A DNA stretch of 64,000 nucleotides from Pusillimonas minor (GCF_014237865.1 NZ_JACJUU010000003.1:248001-312000), one strand, 5' to 3'; shown: positions 17,580 to 26,488, numbered from the stretch's first letter. Program-made: numbers and translations. Notes: generated from the letters alone by a model not told the origin.

Positions 17580-19580
17580 TCAGTTCCCTTTGGCGGGCGG
17601 ACGGTTCAATGACGGATCTCGCTCTTGCTCGACAAACACAACAGACCCGTTATCTTTCAGGAAGTCGCCATCGGCCGTCTTGAGAGGCAGCACCATGCCC
17701 AGCTTTGGCCAGGCATAAGCCATCTGCTCATAGCCATCGGTAGACGACAAGGGCTCGCCATCGGCGTCGTAACCGCGGAACCACTCTTTATAGGTGCGGG
17801 TTTTGGTATTGGCATCGTATTCGAAGACGATGTCGGGACGCTGCGTGGGCCACCAGGCCTCGTTGCACGACCAGAAATCGCCCTGCCACGGACTGGACAT
17901 AAATGCCGAAAGCGAGCCGGGTTCGACGTCTTTTCCAACCCTGAACGCCTCGGCAAAAAACTCACGATAAATAATCAGGTAGGGGAACTCGATGCCTGGG
18001 TGAAATCCGCCACCAATGGTGGGTTGCAGCGCGGCGCTATCCAGAGCATGTGGCTGATCGTTGAGTGGCAACTTGTCAAACGCGACGGGCTTTTGCATCT
18101 CGCCAACTTCAAAATCCCCTTCGGCCCAATTCTTCAGATGGGCCAATTGCCAGTCCGTCAGACTCAGGAACTGATCGGGCAGGTCGTTACCCAACTGTTT
18201 ATTTTGCAAGGGTTTGCCCCCTGTACCCCACAGTTTGGGCATCAAGGTATCGACTTCGGCGCGTTTAAATTCATCATTTTTCCAGCTGGTCGGGCGCTGG
18301 GGAGGCGGCGGCATCAGCGAGTCGACCAAGCGCCCACGCTGCCCAGGGGCATGACGCATGAGGCGATAAATGGTCTGCCGAATCGGCTTCATGTTCTCGG
18401 CCGGATTGCTTAGCAAGGCCAAGTAGCCCGGGTTAAGCAAGTTACCGGACTGGGCCGGACCATGCCCTTTATTCTTGGCGTCGGGCGAGACCCCCGCCGC
18501 TTCGGCGCTAACCCAGCCGTAATGCACCGCGTTCGCAAATATCGGATAGATATCCCGATAAAAATTGGTTTTTTTGCCTGCATTGGGATAGGCCTCTGGG
18601 AAGGCTTCGTACACGCGGTCGAGGATGGACACGACGTGGTACATATGGGGCGCATACTTAGGCGGCGCCGTGATGATCCAGGCGCCGGCGTTGGGGTTGC
18701 GAGTGCCGTCGTCTGTTTCTGTCTTGACGTTGTCCCGTGTGCTTAACACCGTGCCGTCGCTAAGCGTTACCGTTGCGTCAATTTCACCGCCACAAGTGTC
18801 GTCCCACCAGCCTGGCACGTTGAAGTACGCAAACTGATTGGTTAACGGATTTTTACCGTTGTCCGGCCCGTTGGGCGGCTCGACGAACTCGCTGGGGTTC
18901 GAAAGCATTACCTTGGGTGTCGTGACGCAGTCCCCTTTTCCGGGGGCAGGCACAAACAACAAACGGCTTTGTGCATCGAGCCGCAACTGGCCTAACTCAA
19001 TACCTTTTGCCGGCGTGTACGTCACCTCAACTTCCTGGGACGTATCTTTGGGCGTAAACCCCTCAAACCGCAAGGCCCCAGGCAGCTTGCCCTTTTCAAT
19101 ACCGGTAAATACATCGCCCTTCATGACCACGGGCTCTGTCTGACCCGAGGTAATGGTATGAACCCCCGGATCAATGATCAGTTGCGTGCGCTCGATGGGC
19201 TTCTTGCCGGGTTGAATGGACGGATTGCGCAACTCGTCTGGGTCAAACAAATAAGCGCCCTGAAACGCATAGTTCGCCGCCTTCATGTTTCTGACATGAA
19301 CGCGCCAGCGTAAAGACTTGACCAGCTCAGAGTCTGACGTGAGCTCGGCAACAACCTTGCCGTCGGCGTCATAGGCATACACGCGATAGCGCTGCGCCTG
19401 ACGCTTAAGCCGTGCTTTGCTGTCGCGATAAGTGCCGCCATCGGGGCCAGGGCCACCACTGCCGCCGGGATCAACGACAACCCCAGGTGCCTCTGGGCCG
19501 ATAAAAAACTCATCACTGTTCCCCATACGTGCAAGACCAATACCGGGATGGATGCGAATACTTTTGATTTTTTGGGACAC
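17580..19580 (-). CDS. LodA/GoxA-family quinone-cofactor amino-acid oxidase-like protein
   Basis: A 666-aa protein. I chose the GTG at 19580 (SQKIKSIRIHPGIGLARMGN follows) because AAGGAG lies 7 bp upstream; the ATG 42 bp earlier has no such site. The opening RIHPGIGLARMGNS, the central PYxxI-like IYPIFANAVHYGWV, GGGFHPGIEFPYL (about 523-535) and GDFWSCNEAWWPTQRPD (about 567-583) are LodA-family landmarks. Relatives are lysine-epsilon-oxidase and glycine oxidase, which make hydrogen peroxide and ammonia using a cysteine tryptophylquinone. The partner flavoprotein follows 4 bp later. Only three cysteines exist (about 218, 263, 572), none close upstream of the PGIE motif. Substrate unknown. Confidence 0.88.
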   Translation of the reverse strand: MSQKIKSIRIHPGIGLARMGNSDEFFIGPEAPGVVVDPGGSGGPGPDGGTYRDSKARLKRQAQRYRVYAYDADGKVVAELTSDSELVKSLRWRVHVRNMKAANYAFQGAYLFDPDELRNPSIQPGKKPIERTQLIIDPGVHTITSGQTEPVVMKGDVFTGIEKGKLPGALRFEGFTPKDTSQEVEVTYTPAKGIELGQLRLDAQSRLLFVPAPGKGDCVTTPKVMLSNPSEFVEPPNGPDNGKNPLTNQFAYFNVPGWWDDTCGGEIDATVTLSDGTVLSTRDNVKTETDDGTRNPNAGAWIITAPPKYAPHMYHVVSILDRVYEAFPEAYPNAGKKTNFYRDIYPIFANAVHYGWVSAEAAGVSPDAKNKGHGPAQSGNLLNPGYLALLSNPAENMKPIRQTIYRLMRHAPGQRGRLVDSLMPPPPQRPTSWKNDEFKRAEVDTLMPKLWGTGGKPLQNKQLGNDLPDQFLSLTDWQLAHLKNWAEGDFEVGEMQKPVAFDKLPLNDQPHALDSAALQPTIGGGFHPGIEFPYLIIYREFFAEAFRVGKDVEPGSLSAFMSSPWQGDFWSCNEAWWPTQRPDIVFEYDANTKTRTYKEWFRGYDADGEPLSSTDGYEQMAYAWPKLGMVLPLKTADGDFLKDNGSVVFVEQERDPSLNRPPAKGN

Positions 19581-19717
19581 GACGCGGCTCCTTTTGGGGT
19601 GCATCTGCTGGGCATCAGGCAAAGCGCGATTTAATCAACAACCTTTGCACGGCCCTAATAGATAAGGGGAAAGCCAACGCTTAACGCTAGCCAAGAATAT
19701 GGCAAAGCAAAGTAAGG

Positions 19718-20005
19718 TCAGACCGCGCTTAAAACTTTCCAGTCAACCAGATCAGCCGACGCCACGGTATAGCGGTTGCCACGATGCTCGATTTCGGCGT
19801 AGGTTAAATCACCCGAGCGACGATGCCCGCGCAATGCAAAGCCGCCACCAAAGCCCGCCTTGATAGATTTTTCGATGTGTACTTCGGTATCGGTAACAGA
19901 CGGACTAGATGTGCTACCCAACGCAGCCGCACCTGCCAAACCCGGCACCCACAACACGCACGCACTGGTGCACCCTTTTATAAAGTCTCTACGCTTAGTG
20001 TTCAT
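19718..20005 (-). CDS. Small Tat-signal protein upstream of lodAB-like genes
   Basis: A 95-aa protein with CAGGAG 10 bp before the ATG. It starts with a twin-arginine-type signal (TKRRDFIKGC followed by a hydrophobic ACVLWVPGLAGAAALG), so it is probably exported folded. The mature part of about 65 residues contains GFGGGFALRGHRR and YAEIEHRGNRYTVAS; I do not recognise a family. It lies 137 bp upstream of the LodA-like gene on the same strand and may be its transcriptional neighbour. It could be a secreted accessory subunit or unrelated. No function is asserted. Confidence 0.65.
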   Translation of the reverse strand: MNTKRRDFIKGCTSACVLWVPGLAGAAALGSTSSPSVTDTEVHIEKSIKAGFGGGFALRGHRRSGDLTYAEIEHRGNRYTVASADLVDWKVLSAV

Positions 20006-20206
20006 GGGCCGCAGCTCCTGGAGTTTGCGTGTATTAATTTGAATTTATCTAAAAGTTATACCGTATCTGTGTTTCAAATTAAAGGTTTGATGCTAATAAA
20101 TTAGGGTGGCAAAGTTCGCGGCCGAGACATCCTTCTGCCTTTGCGTGCTGGCTGAGCTGCCCTGTCAATCTTGAAGCGATGAGTGGCGTCGGTCTGCGCC
20201 GACGGA

Positions 20207-20764
20207 TCATCGCTCTACGGACCCATCGGCGGCTGCCCGCCGTGCGGCGAAGCCACTGTTCGTTACTTGATCCGCAATGATGTGATATTGCCCTTTAAAG
20301 TACACCAAGGGTTGCCTAATGGCTGAGTATTCGGGGCCTAGAGCTTTGACCTCGCCGATCACGATGACGTGATCACCCGCTGCGTGCCCAGCGTAGATTT
20401 CGCAATCGAGCCATTGCACGCTGTTCGCGATGACAGGGTTGCCTAATGGCGATTCCCACCATTCGACGCCTTGCCACTTATCGGCCCCCCTCTGGGCAAA
20501 CTGGTTGGAAATTCGGACCTGCTTATCTGACAAGATGTTGACTGCAAATCGACCTGCCTGGCGAATCTTCGGATAGCTGGCAGAACCAGCCATGACGCTG
20601 AATGACACCAGCGGCGGATTCATCGATACGCTGTAGAACGACTGACAGGTGAAGCCGATTGGCTCACCTTCGACTAACGAGGAAATGACTGTGATGCCCG
20701 ACGCATAGTGTCCGAGAGCTTTGCGAAAGTGGGACGAATCGATTGACGTCATGTTGGATGACAT
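20207..20764 (-). CDS. Flavin reductase family protein (FMN-binding split barrel)
   Basis: About 185 residues from the ATG at 20764; a further in-frame ATG lies at 20785 and the exact start is uncertain. The flavin-reductase-like fold is shown by FRKALGHYASGITVISS, PIGFTCQSFYSVSMNPPLVS, and later DHVIVIGEV with PLVYFKGQYH. These enzymes use NAD(P)H to reduce free FMN or FAD for a partner oxygenase. It lies downstream of mesD-mesX on the same strand, separated by a strong hairpin. It may supply reduced flavin to the oxygen-dependent MesX/MesD methionine synthase (inference). Confidence 0.88.
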   Translation of the reverse strand: MSSNMTSIDSSHFRKALGHYASGITVISSLVEGEPIGFTCQSFYSVSMNPPLVSFSVMAGSASYPKIRQAGRFAVNILSDKQVRISNQFAQRGADKWQGVEWWESPLGNPVIANSVQWLDCEIYAGHAAGDHVIVIGEVKALGPEYSAIRQPLVYFKGQYHIIADQVTNSGFAARRAAADGSVER

Positions 20765-20820
20765 GGTGGGGCCTGAGTGTTGCATACCACTTTTATGAAT
20801 TGAGGAGAAATCGAAATGAA

Positions 20821-20869
20821 AGAGGACAAAGTGTCGTCGCTGGTTAAATTCGACGACACTTTGTCCTCT
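20821..20869 (-). terminator. Perfect 19-bp stem hairpin downstream of mesD
   Basis: Arms at 20821-20839 and 20851-20869 are exact reverse complements (AGAGGACAAAGTGTCGTCG and its partner) with an 11-base loop. On the minus strand it begins 11 bp after the mesD stop and is followed by a T-rich run (TTTCATTTCGATTTC). It is probably a terminator or transcript-stabilising stem that separates mesXD from the flavin reductase gene. Confidence 0.7.
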
Positions 20870-20880
20870 CGAAGTTATTT

Positions 20881-21903
20881 CTAAAGCTCTTGCCGCACAA
20901 TTTCTGCGCCTGCTGCCAAGGCGCGAAGCTTGCCTCGTGCCACGTTGCGTGCCAGCGGCGCCATGCCGCAGTTGGTGCAAGGATAGAGTTTGTCGGCGTC
21001 AACAAACTGAAGTGCCTTTCGCAACGTATTAGCGACTTCTTCGGGCGTTTCAATGGTGTTGCTTGCCACGTCAATAGCGCCGACCATGACCTTTTTACCG
21101 CGGATGAGCTCGATCAAGTCCATTGGAACATGCGAGTTATGGCATTCCAGCGAAACGATATCGATAGTGGATTTTTGCAACTTGGGGAAGGCTTCTTCAT
21201 ATTGCCGCCATTCGGATCCCAGCGATTTTTTCCAGTCGGTATTGGCTTTGATGCCGTAGCCATAGCAGATATGAACAGCGGTTTCACATTTCAGGCCTTC
21301 GATCGCCCGCTCGAGAGTGGCAACGCCCCATTCGTTGACTTCATCAAAAAAGACATTGAATGCAGGCTCATCAAACTGGATGATGTCGACCCCAGCGGCT
21401 TCCAGCTCCCTAGCCTCTTGGTTGAGGATTCTGGCAAATTCCCAAGCCAGCTTTTCACGACTTTTGTAATGGGCGTCATAGAGCGTATCGATCATCGTCA
21501 TCGGGCCTGGCAGGGCCCATTTGATCGGTTGATCGGTTAATTGACGAAGGAATTTTGCGTCTTCAACAAAGACCGGTTTTTGACGTGAGACGGCACCCAC
21601 AACGGTCGGCACGCTTGCATCGTACCGATCACGGATTCTGACCGTCTCGCGCTTTTCAAAATCAACGCCATCCAGGTGCTCAATAAACGTGGTCACAAAA
21701 TGCTGCCGTGTCTGCTCGCCGTCACTGACGATATCGATCCCGGCAAGTTGTTGCTCTTGTAAAGCCAGACGCAGCGCGTCCAACTTGCCTTCAACCAGCG
21801 CTTCGCCCTGCACTTTCCAAGGGGACCACAGTTTCTCGGGCTCTGCGAGCCAGGAAGGTTTGGGCAAACTGCCCGCCGTCGACGTCGGTAATAATTTTTT
21901 CAT
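20881..21903 (-). CDS. mesD: Folate-independent methionine synthase, core MetE type (MesD-like)
   Basis: A 340-aa protein from the ATG at 21903. It has the C-terminal catalytic barrel of MetE without the N-terminal folate half. Zinc/homocysteine ligands are readable as VHICYGYG, then LECHNSHV, and the terminal LYPCTNCGMAPL. Other family marks are STAGSLPKP, IVSDGEQTRQHF and IIQFDEPAF. Short MetE-like enzymes encoded next to DUF1852 (MesX) form the MesD group, which makes methionine without folate and needs oxygen. mesX ends 26 bp upstream. The natural methyl donor is uncertain in this family. Confidence 0.87.
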   Translation of the reverse strand: MKKLLPTSTAGSLPKPSWLAEPEKLWSPWKVQGEALVEGKLDALRLALQEQQLAGIDIVSDGEQTRQHFVTTFIEHLDGVDFEKRETVRIRDRYDASVPTVVGAVSRQKPVFVEDAKFLRQLTDQPIKWALPGPMTMIDTLYDAHYKSREKLAWEFARILNQEARELEAAGVDIIQFDEPAFNVFFDEVNEWGVATLERAIEGLKCETAVHICYGYGIKANTDWKKSLGSEWRQYEEAFPKLQKSTIDIVSLECHNSHVPMDLIELIRGKKVMVGAIDVASNTIETPEEVANTLRKALQFVDADKLYPCTNCGMAPLARNVARGKLRALAAGAEIVRQEL

Positions 21904-21929
21904 GATGAACAACCTGATTGTTAGTATTC

Positions 21930-22913
21930 TTAAAGCGCGCCGTTGGCGACCCATTGCGCCAGCGTCGCCTGATACGGCTTGATAAAGTGCTCTTGCGCAA
22001 ATTTCCCTTGCTGAACGGCCAGGCGGCTACGCTCTTCACGGTCATAAATAATGCGGGTCGGCGAATAATCCCGATTTGTCAGGCGTGGGCGATATAACTT
22101 GCCCGCTTCAGCATTGGCGTTGTAGATCTCGGGTCGGTAAATCTTCTGGAAGGTGTCCATCGTGCTGATCGTGCTGATCAACTCGAGATTCGTGTAATCG
22201 TTGAGTAAATCGCCAAAGAAATAAAACGCAAAGGGAGCTCTGCAGTTAGCAGGCATGAAGTACCTGACTTCCATGCCCATCTTCCTGAAGTACTCGTCGG
22301 TCAGCGAGTAGTCGTCCTGCACATATTCGACCCCCAAGACGGGGTGCTGGTTGTCGGTGCGCTGATAGGTCTTGCTGGTTGAAACACTCAGGCAAATGAC
22401 GGGTAGCTTGGAGAAGTTCGCTTTGTAGGCGTCCGAGTTCAAAAATGCTTTGAAAAGTTTTCCGTGAAGGTCGCCAAAACTATCTGGCAGACTGAAGTCG
22501 GAACCGTCTTTGTTATGCTCCGGCAGCACTACGCTAAAGTCATAGTCACGAACGTAAGACGAAAAGCTATTGCCCGCGATGCCTTCGATGCATTCGTTGG
22601 TTTTTCGATCAACGATACTGGTCTTCAATATTTCAATCAGTGGAAGACCATTCCCGGCGCTTTCGCCATTGATATCCATTTCAACAGAAATGATGTCAAT
22701 GGCCACACTGTAGCGATCGCTCTGCGGGTTATCCCAATGCGCTAAGGCATTGAACCGGTTGTCGATCATCTTGAGCGTATCGCGCAGGTTCTCTTGACGA
22801 CCCGTTCCTCTGGCCAAGTTTGCAAAGTTGGTAGTGAGGCGCGTCGCTTCGGAAGGGCAATAGTCCTCGTCGAAACGAGTACGTTTGACGGCAAATGTGA
22901 ACTCTTTATTCAT
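21930..22913 (-). CDS. mesX: DUF1852 protein, MesX-like partner of MesD
   Basis: A 327-aa DUF1852 protein, recognisable by FTFAVKRTRFDEDYCPSEAT near the start, LAHWDNPQSDRYSVAIDI, and FYFFGDLLNDYTNLELIST later. It is cytoplasmic with no signal or membrane segment. DUF1852 genes are almost always just upstream of a core-MetE gene, as here, and genetic work in Acinetobacter showed MesX is required with MesD. It is the first gene of the operon. A MetR-like box lies 87 bp upstream. The biochemical reaction of MesX is not settled. Confidence 0.88.
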   Translation of the reverse strand: MNKEFTFAVKRTRFDEDYCPSEATRLTTNFANLARGTGRQENLRDTLKMIDNRFNALAHWDNPQSDRYSVAIDIISVEMDINGESAGNGLPLIEILKTSIVDRKTNECIEGIAGNSFSSYVRDYDFSVVLPEHNKDGSDFSLPDSFGDLHGKLFKAFLNSDAYKANFSKLPVICLSVSTSKTYQRTDNQHPVLGVEYVQDDYSLTDEYFRKMGMEVRYFMPANCRAPFAFYFFGDLLNDYTNLELISTISTMDTFQKIYRPEIYNANAEAGKLYRPRLTNRDYSPTRIIYDREERSRLAVQQGKFAQEHFIKPYQATLAQWVANGAL

Positions 22914-22999
22914 GTGACTTCTAACCTAAATTTTTAACTCGCTGCATCTTGAATAGATGCTTGAGTTGAATGTTAGGCAATTCGCATCATGAAAAAAAG

Positions 23000-23012
23000 T
23001 GATTTAATTTCA
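23000..23012. promoter_or_regulatory. Candidate MetR box upstream of mesX
   Basis: TGATTTAATTTCA matches the MetR consensus TGAA-N5-TTCA with one mismatch. It is 87 bp upstream of the mesX start and between mesX and the MetR-like gene. Confidence 0.5.
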
Positions 23013-23087
23013 TCTATTGATGATGTTTTCTCATGCGATGGGTTTAATCAAATCAAGAGGCCCCCTACCCTATCCAGGCGGATCTCG

Positions 23088-23978
23088 TTACTTCGTCTCA
23101 AGAGCCTTTGCTTTGTCGATAAATGAGCGCACGTAATCAATGTCTTTGTCAGCCTCACGAATACCAAGAAAGATGTTTTTGGCAATCCCGTGCTTGCCTA
23201 GTTTCACTGGAACAATATTCATTTTGTTTGTGTATTCCAGTACTAACCAACGTGGCAATGCCGCTACGCCGCGACCGCTAGCGACCATCTGCAAGATGAT
23301 ATCGGTTGTTTCGATAGGCTTATGGCTTTTGGGCGTAATTCCTGCAGGTGTCAGGAACATGCTGTAAATATCCAGACGCTCCACAGGGACCGGATAAGTC
23401 ACCAAGATCTCGTTGGTCAACTCTTTGGGGGTTATATATTCCTTTTTGGCCAGTCTATGATCGGCAGCAACAACTAAAACTTGCTCGTAATCAAAGACGG
23501 ACTCAAATATTAGCCCTGGCTTGTTCAGTGGATCAGGCGTGACCAGAAGATCTATTTCATAGGCAAATAAGGCGCCAATGCCACCAAACTGGAACTTTTG
23601 TTTGACGTCAACTTCTACATCGGGCCAGGCCGTCAGATAGGGCGAAACAATCTTAAGCAGCCATTGGTAGCAAGGGTGACACTCCATGCCGATGCGCAGC
23701 GTGCCACGCTCGCCCTGCGCAAACTGCTGTAGCCGCTCTTCAGCCAAACTCAGTTGCGGCAACACCCGGTTGGCCACAGAAAGCAGGTATTGGCCCGCTT
23801 GTGTCAGCCGCAGGCTACGGCCTTCACGCAACCAGATATCGGTTCCCAGTTGCTGCTCTAGTTTTTTCATGCTGTGACTTAGCGCCGATTGTGTGACATG
23901 AAGTACGCCTGCGGCGGCAGTAAGTGAGCCTTGCTTCTCCACCTCTTGAATGATGGACAGATGAATACGGTCAAGCAT
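23088..23978 (-). CDS. metR: LysR-family regulator, MetR-like
   Basis: A 296-aa LysR-type regulator. The N-terminal helix-turn-helix (GSLTAAAGVLHVTQSALSHS) is followed by an effector domain whose start, LRIGMECHPCYQWLL, is the signature of MetR, the homocysteine-responsive activator of methionine genes. Later SGRGVAALPRWLV also fits. It lies immediately upstream of mesX on the same strand, and its own promoter carries an exact MetR consensus site, suggesting autoregulation. It is the probable regulator of the mesXD operon. Confidence 0.88.
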   Translation of the reverse strand: MLDRIHLSIIQEVEKQGSLTAAAGVLHVTQSALSHSMKKLEQQLGTDIWLREGRSLRLTQAGQYLLSVANRVLPQLSLAEERLQQFAQGERGTLRIGMECHPCYQWLLKIVSPYLTAWPDVEVDVKQKFQFGGIGALFAYEIDLLVTPDPLNKPGLIFESVFDYEQVLVVAADHRLAKKEYITPKELTNEILVTYPVPVERLDIYSMFLTPAGITPKSHKPIETTDIILQMVASGRGVAALPRWLVLEYTNKMNIVPVKLGKHGIAKNIFLGIREADKDIDYVRSFIDKAKALETK

Positions 23979-23984
23979 TATTTA

Positions 23985-23997
23985 TGAATTAAATTCA
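23985..23997. promoter_or_regulatory. MetR box in the metR promoter
   Basis: TGAATTAAATTCA is an exact TGAA-N5-TTCA palindrome 7 bp upstream of the metR start codon, in an AT-rich region. The position suggests autorepression. Confidence 0.65.
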
Positions 23998-24124
23998 TTT
24001 TTTGTTGAGATAAGAACATTTTACTTCATCAAGCTTTATTCTTATCATCTTGGGTCTTGCGCTGTGCTTATCGCTGCATTGTGATTGGTGCGTCATCTTC
24101 CTCGTTTTTAAGGTTCCTCGTTCA

Positions 24125-25105
24125 ATGCGCGTCATAAAACGCCCAAATTTTTTTCCAGATACTTACACGCTTTTGCTTGTCGGCACTGTCATTTTGGCAA
24201 CGATGCTACCTGCACAGGGGGCCGTCGCCACGTTATTGTCGTACCTCACGACAGCTGCAATTGCGCTGCTTTTTTTCTTGCATGGGGCAAAGCTGCCTCG
24301 TCAGGCGATTATCGACGGGCTAACACACTGGCGCCTTCACGCGTTGATTCTGGGAACTACTTTTGTTGTCTTTCCCATTCTGGGATACGCACTCAAGCCA
24401 TTGCTGCTTCCTTTGATCGGCGCTGAGCTATATCTGGGTGTTTTATATCTTTGCATGCTACCCGCCACCGTACAGTCGGCCGTTGCATTAACGTCGATCG
24501 CTGGCGGTAATGTGCCCGCTGCGGTCTGTAGCGCATCGGCATCGACATTACTTGGTATTTTGATAACGCCACTTTTGGTCAACGGGCTGGTGATACCAAC
24601 CGTTGGAGCAGTATCTTCACTTGATTCAGTCGTAAAAATTTTTATGCAGTTGATGTTGCCTTTCCTGGTAGGCCATCTCCTGAGACCCTGGCTTGAACAA
24701 CCCTTTCGAGCACTAGGGAAAACACTTTCAGTGATTGATCGCGGGTCGATTCTGCTGGTGGTTTATGGGGCGTTCAGCGCGGCCGTTCTTGGCGGCATCT
24801 GGGAACAGGTTTCATCACAGATGATTTTCGGATTGGTGGCAATCTGTCTGATCTTGCTGTGTTTGGCCATGCTTTTTGTATATGGTCTGGCGCGATGGCT
24901 TGGTTTTAGTCGTGAAGACCGTATTACGGCTTTATTTGGCGGAGCACAAAAAAGTCTCGCCAGTGGTGTGCCTATTGCTCAAGTATTGTTTCCTGCGTCG
25001 TTGGTGGGAATTGCCGTTATGCCTCTGATGCTATTCCATTTGCTGCAACTGATTATTAGTTCTATGTTGGCACAGTACTTGCGCAACCAAAACATCTTGA
25101 AGTAG
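24125..25105 (+). CDS. Bile acid:sodium symporter family protein (YfeH-like)
   Basis: About 326 residues from the ATG at 24125; upstream alternatives start only at non-ATG codons. It is almost entirely membrane helices (around ten) of the SBF-like fold, with FFLHGAKLPRQAI, the conserved LPATVQSAVALTSIAGGN and the later FGGAQKSLASGVPIAQVLF. YfeH-type members are inner-membrane carriers of uncertain substrate, commonly organic anions. It is divergent from metR, sharing its 146-bp upstream region with the MetR box. Control by MetR is possible but not shown. Confidence 0.9.
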   Translation: MRVIKRPNFFPDTYTLLLVGTVILATMLPAQGAVATLLSYLTTAAIALLFFLHGAKLPRQAIIDGLTHWRLHALILGTTFVVFPILGYALKPLLLPLIGAELYLGVLYLCMLPATVQSAVALTSIAGGNVPAAVCSASASTLLGILITPLLVNGLVIPTVGAVSSLDSVVKIFMQLMLPFLVGHLLRPWLEQPFRALGKTLSVIDRGSILLVVYGAFSAAVLGGIWEQVSSQMIFGLVAICLILLCLAMLFVYGLARWLGFSREDRITALFGGAQKSLASGVPIAQVLFPASLVGIAVMPLMLFHLLQLIISSMLAQYLRNQNILK

Positions 25106-25115
25106 CCCGACTGTC

Positions 25116-25149
25116 GTGGCGGCCAATCGGTTTAATTTCAGACCGCCAC
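25116..25149 (+). terminator. Weak hairpin after the SBF transporter gene
   Basis: GTGGCGG and CCGCCAC (7 bp) with a 20-base loop, 11 bp after the stop, with no clear T-run. The rest of the 25106-25389 interval shows no gene I can support. Confidence 0.3.
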
Positions 25150-25389
25150 ACAGCATTTGGCTTCTTGAAGGTAAAAACTGGGGTCGGTTACCGTAGATCA
25201 AATGCTTTCGATCTGAGTCGGCCAGATTTTTATAGGCAGTTTGCTCTCTATCCAGAGACTTGACGAGTTCATTGGTATTCCCTACGCTGCCGAAAATTAC
25301 ACAAAAAATTTCGCAAGTGGTTATTAGCGCAGAATCCAGCAGCCTATGATCAACTAGCAGCAAAAAGCCAAACCAAAAAGGGGAAGACA

Positions 25390-25632
25390 ATGAACAAGGC
25401 GGCAATACACGAGCCAAGCCTTTTCAAACTTATTATTCTTGTTGCCTGCATAGTGGTTGCAATGTTCTGTGCAACCGTTCTCGTCGCGCTTGTGTTCATG
25501 CCGAACCAGCTCATTACAAGTATGCCGTTTGAAGATATAACGTTTCTTCTGCCTCTGGCCTTATCCACAATATGTAGCGCAAGCGTCTTGGCGTGGTATG
25601 TTCAATCACATAGGTCCAGATCTAAAAAATAA
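25390..25632 (+). CDS. Small two-helix membrane protein, hypothetical
   Basis: Eighty residues with two hydrophobic segments (about 13-36, LIILVACIVVAMFCATVLVA; about 51-68, FLLPLALSTICSASVLAW) and a basic tail (HRSRSKK). AAGGGGAAG precedes the ATG. I recognise no family. It stands alone between an SBF transporter and DUF1345. The membrane topology and ribosome site make it plausible, but coding status is not certain. Confidence 0.5.
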   Translation: MNKAAIHEPSLFKLIILVACIVVAMFCATVLVALVFMPNQLITSMPFEDITFLLPLALSTICSASVLAWYVQSHRSRSKK

Positions 25633-25789
25633 CAAGAAACACTGACCGACACTATTGGGTCTGGCGCGGATAGACAGGGAGTAAAGGCCGCTTTCGACGC
25701 AAAGTTGCCTTTGATGCCGGGTGGTTACCATGTCCACCGTGCAGTGAAAGCTGACCTTCCCTATCGCCCGCAACATCAACGGCAACAGA

Positions 25790-26488
25790 TTACATATTCC
25801 CCGCCACAATATTCACACTAAGCGCAATCACAATCACGTTGAAGAAAAATGCAATCAGCCCATGCACCAAGGCAACGCGGCGGATTTCGCGTGATTTGAT
25901 TTGCACGTCGGAAACCTGGAACGTCATCCCGATGACAAACGCAAAATACACAAAATCCCAATAGTCCGGATTGACAGTGCCAGGAAAATACAGGCCGGCT
26001 TGTTCGCCGTCGCTGGCTGCCTGTTCGCTTTCATTGTCGCCGTAGAACTCGTGGGCATAATGCAGCGCGAAAATGGTGTGCATGAACAGCCAGGCCAAAA
26101 TCAAACTGCCCACCGCAAGCGCAATATGAAGGCTGTCTGCCTGTTGGCTTGGGTGCAGCCCCCCTGCCAACGCCACTAACACCACCGTTGCCACGGCTGC
26201 CGTGCTCAGCAAAAACCCCCAATAATCCTCATCTTCCTTGCGCGCGCGTTGCCGAATGGAATCGATGTCGGACCGCAGAAACATGATGACTGTTGCCGCC
26301 AAAAAAGCCACCACGGCAATGTCAAAGGCCAGAAGCAGGCTAAGTTCGGGGCGCAACCCGAAGAAGATCAACGCGATTGCAAGCGCAATAAAAATCAAAG
26401 CGCTAACCGTAAAGTGACGGCGTCGGTGCATGCGGCGCCAACCCTGCCTTACCCATCCGACGAACACGTTACGCTTGTGAACGATCAT
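25790..26488 (-). CDS. DUF1345 membrane protein
   Basis: A 232-aa inner-membrane protein with five to six helices. The DUF1345 signature stretches are LLLAFDIAVVAFLAATVIMF, MHTIFALHYAHEFY, and NPDYWDFVYFAFVIGMTFQV with SDVQIKSREIRR. The family has no established function. It is monocistronic here and ends convergently with the small membrane protein gene. Confidence 0.88.
   Translation of the reverse strand: MIVHKRNVFVGWVRQGWRRMHRRRHFTVSALIFIALAIALIFFGLRPELSLLLAFDIAVVAFLAATVIMFLRSDIDSIRQRARKEDEDYWGFLLSTAAVATVVLVALAGGLHPSQQADSLHIALAVGSLILAWLFMHTIFALHYAHEFYGDNESEQAASDGEQAGLYFPGTVNPDYWDFVYFAFVIGMTFQVSDVQIKSREIRRVALVHGLIAFFFNVIVIALSVNIVAGNM

Noticed and set aside
25031-25417. 128-aa minus-strand frame
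   Set aside because: It overlaps the end of the SBF gene and has no ribosome site or recognisable domain; nothing else supports coding.
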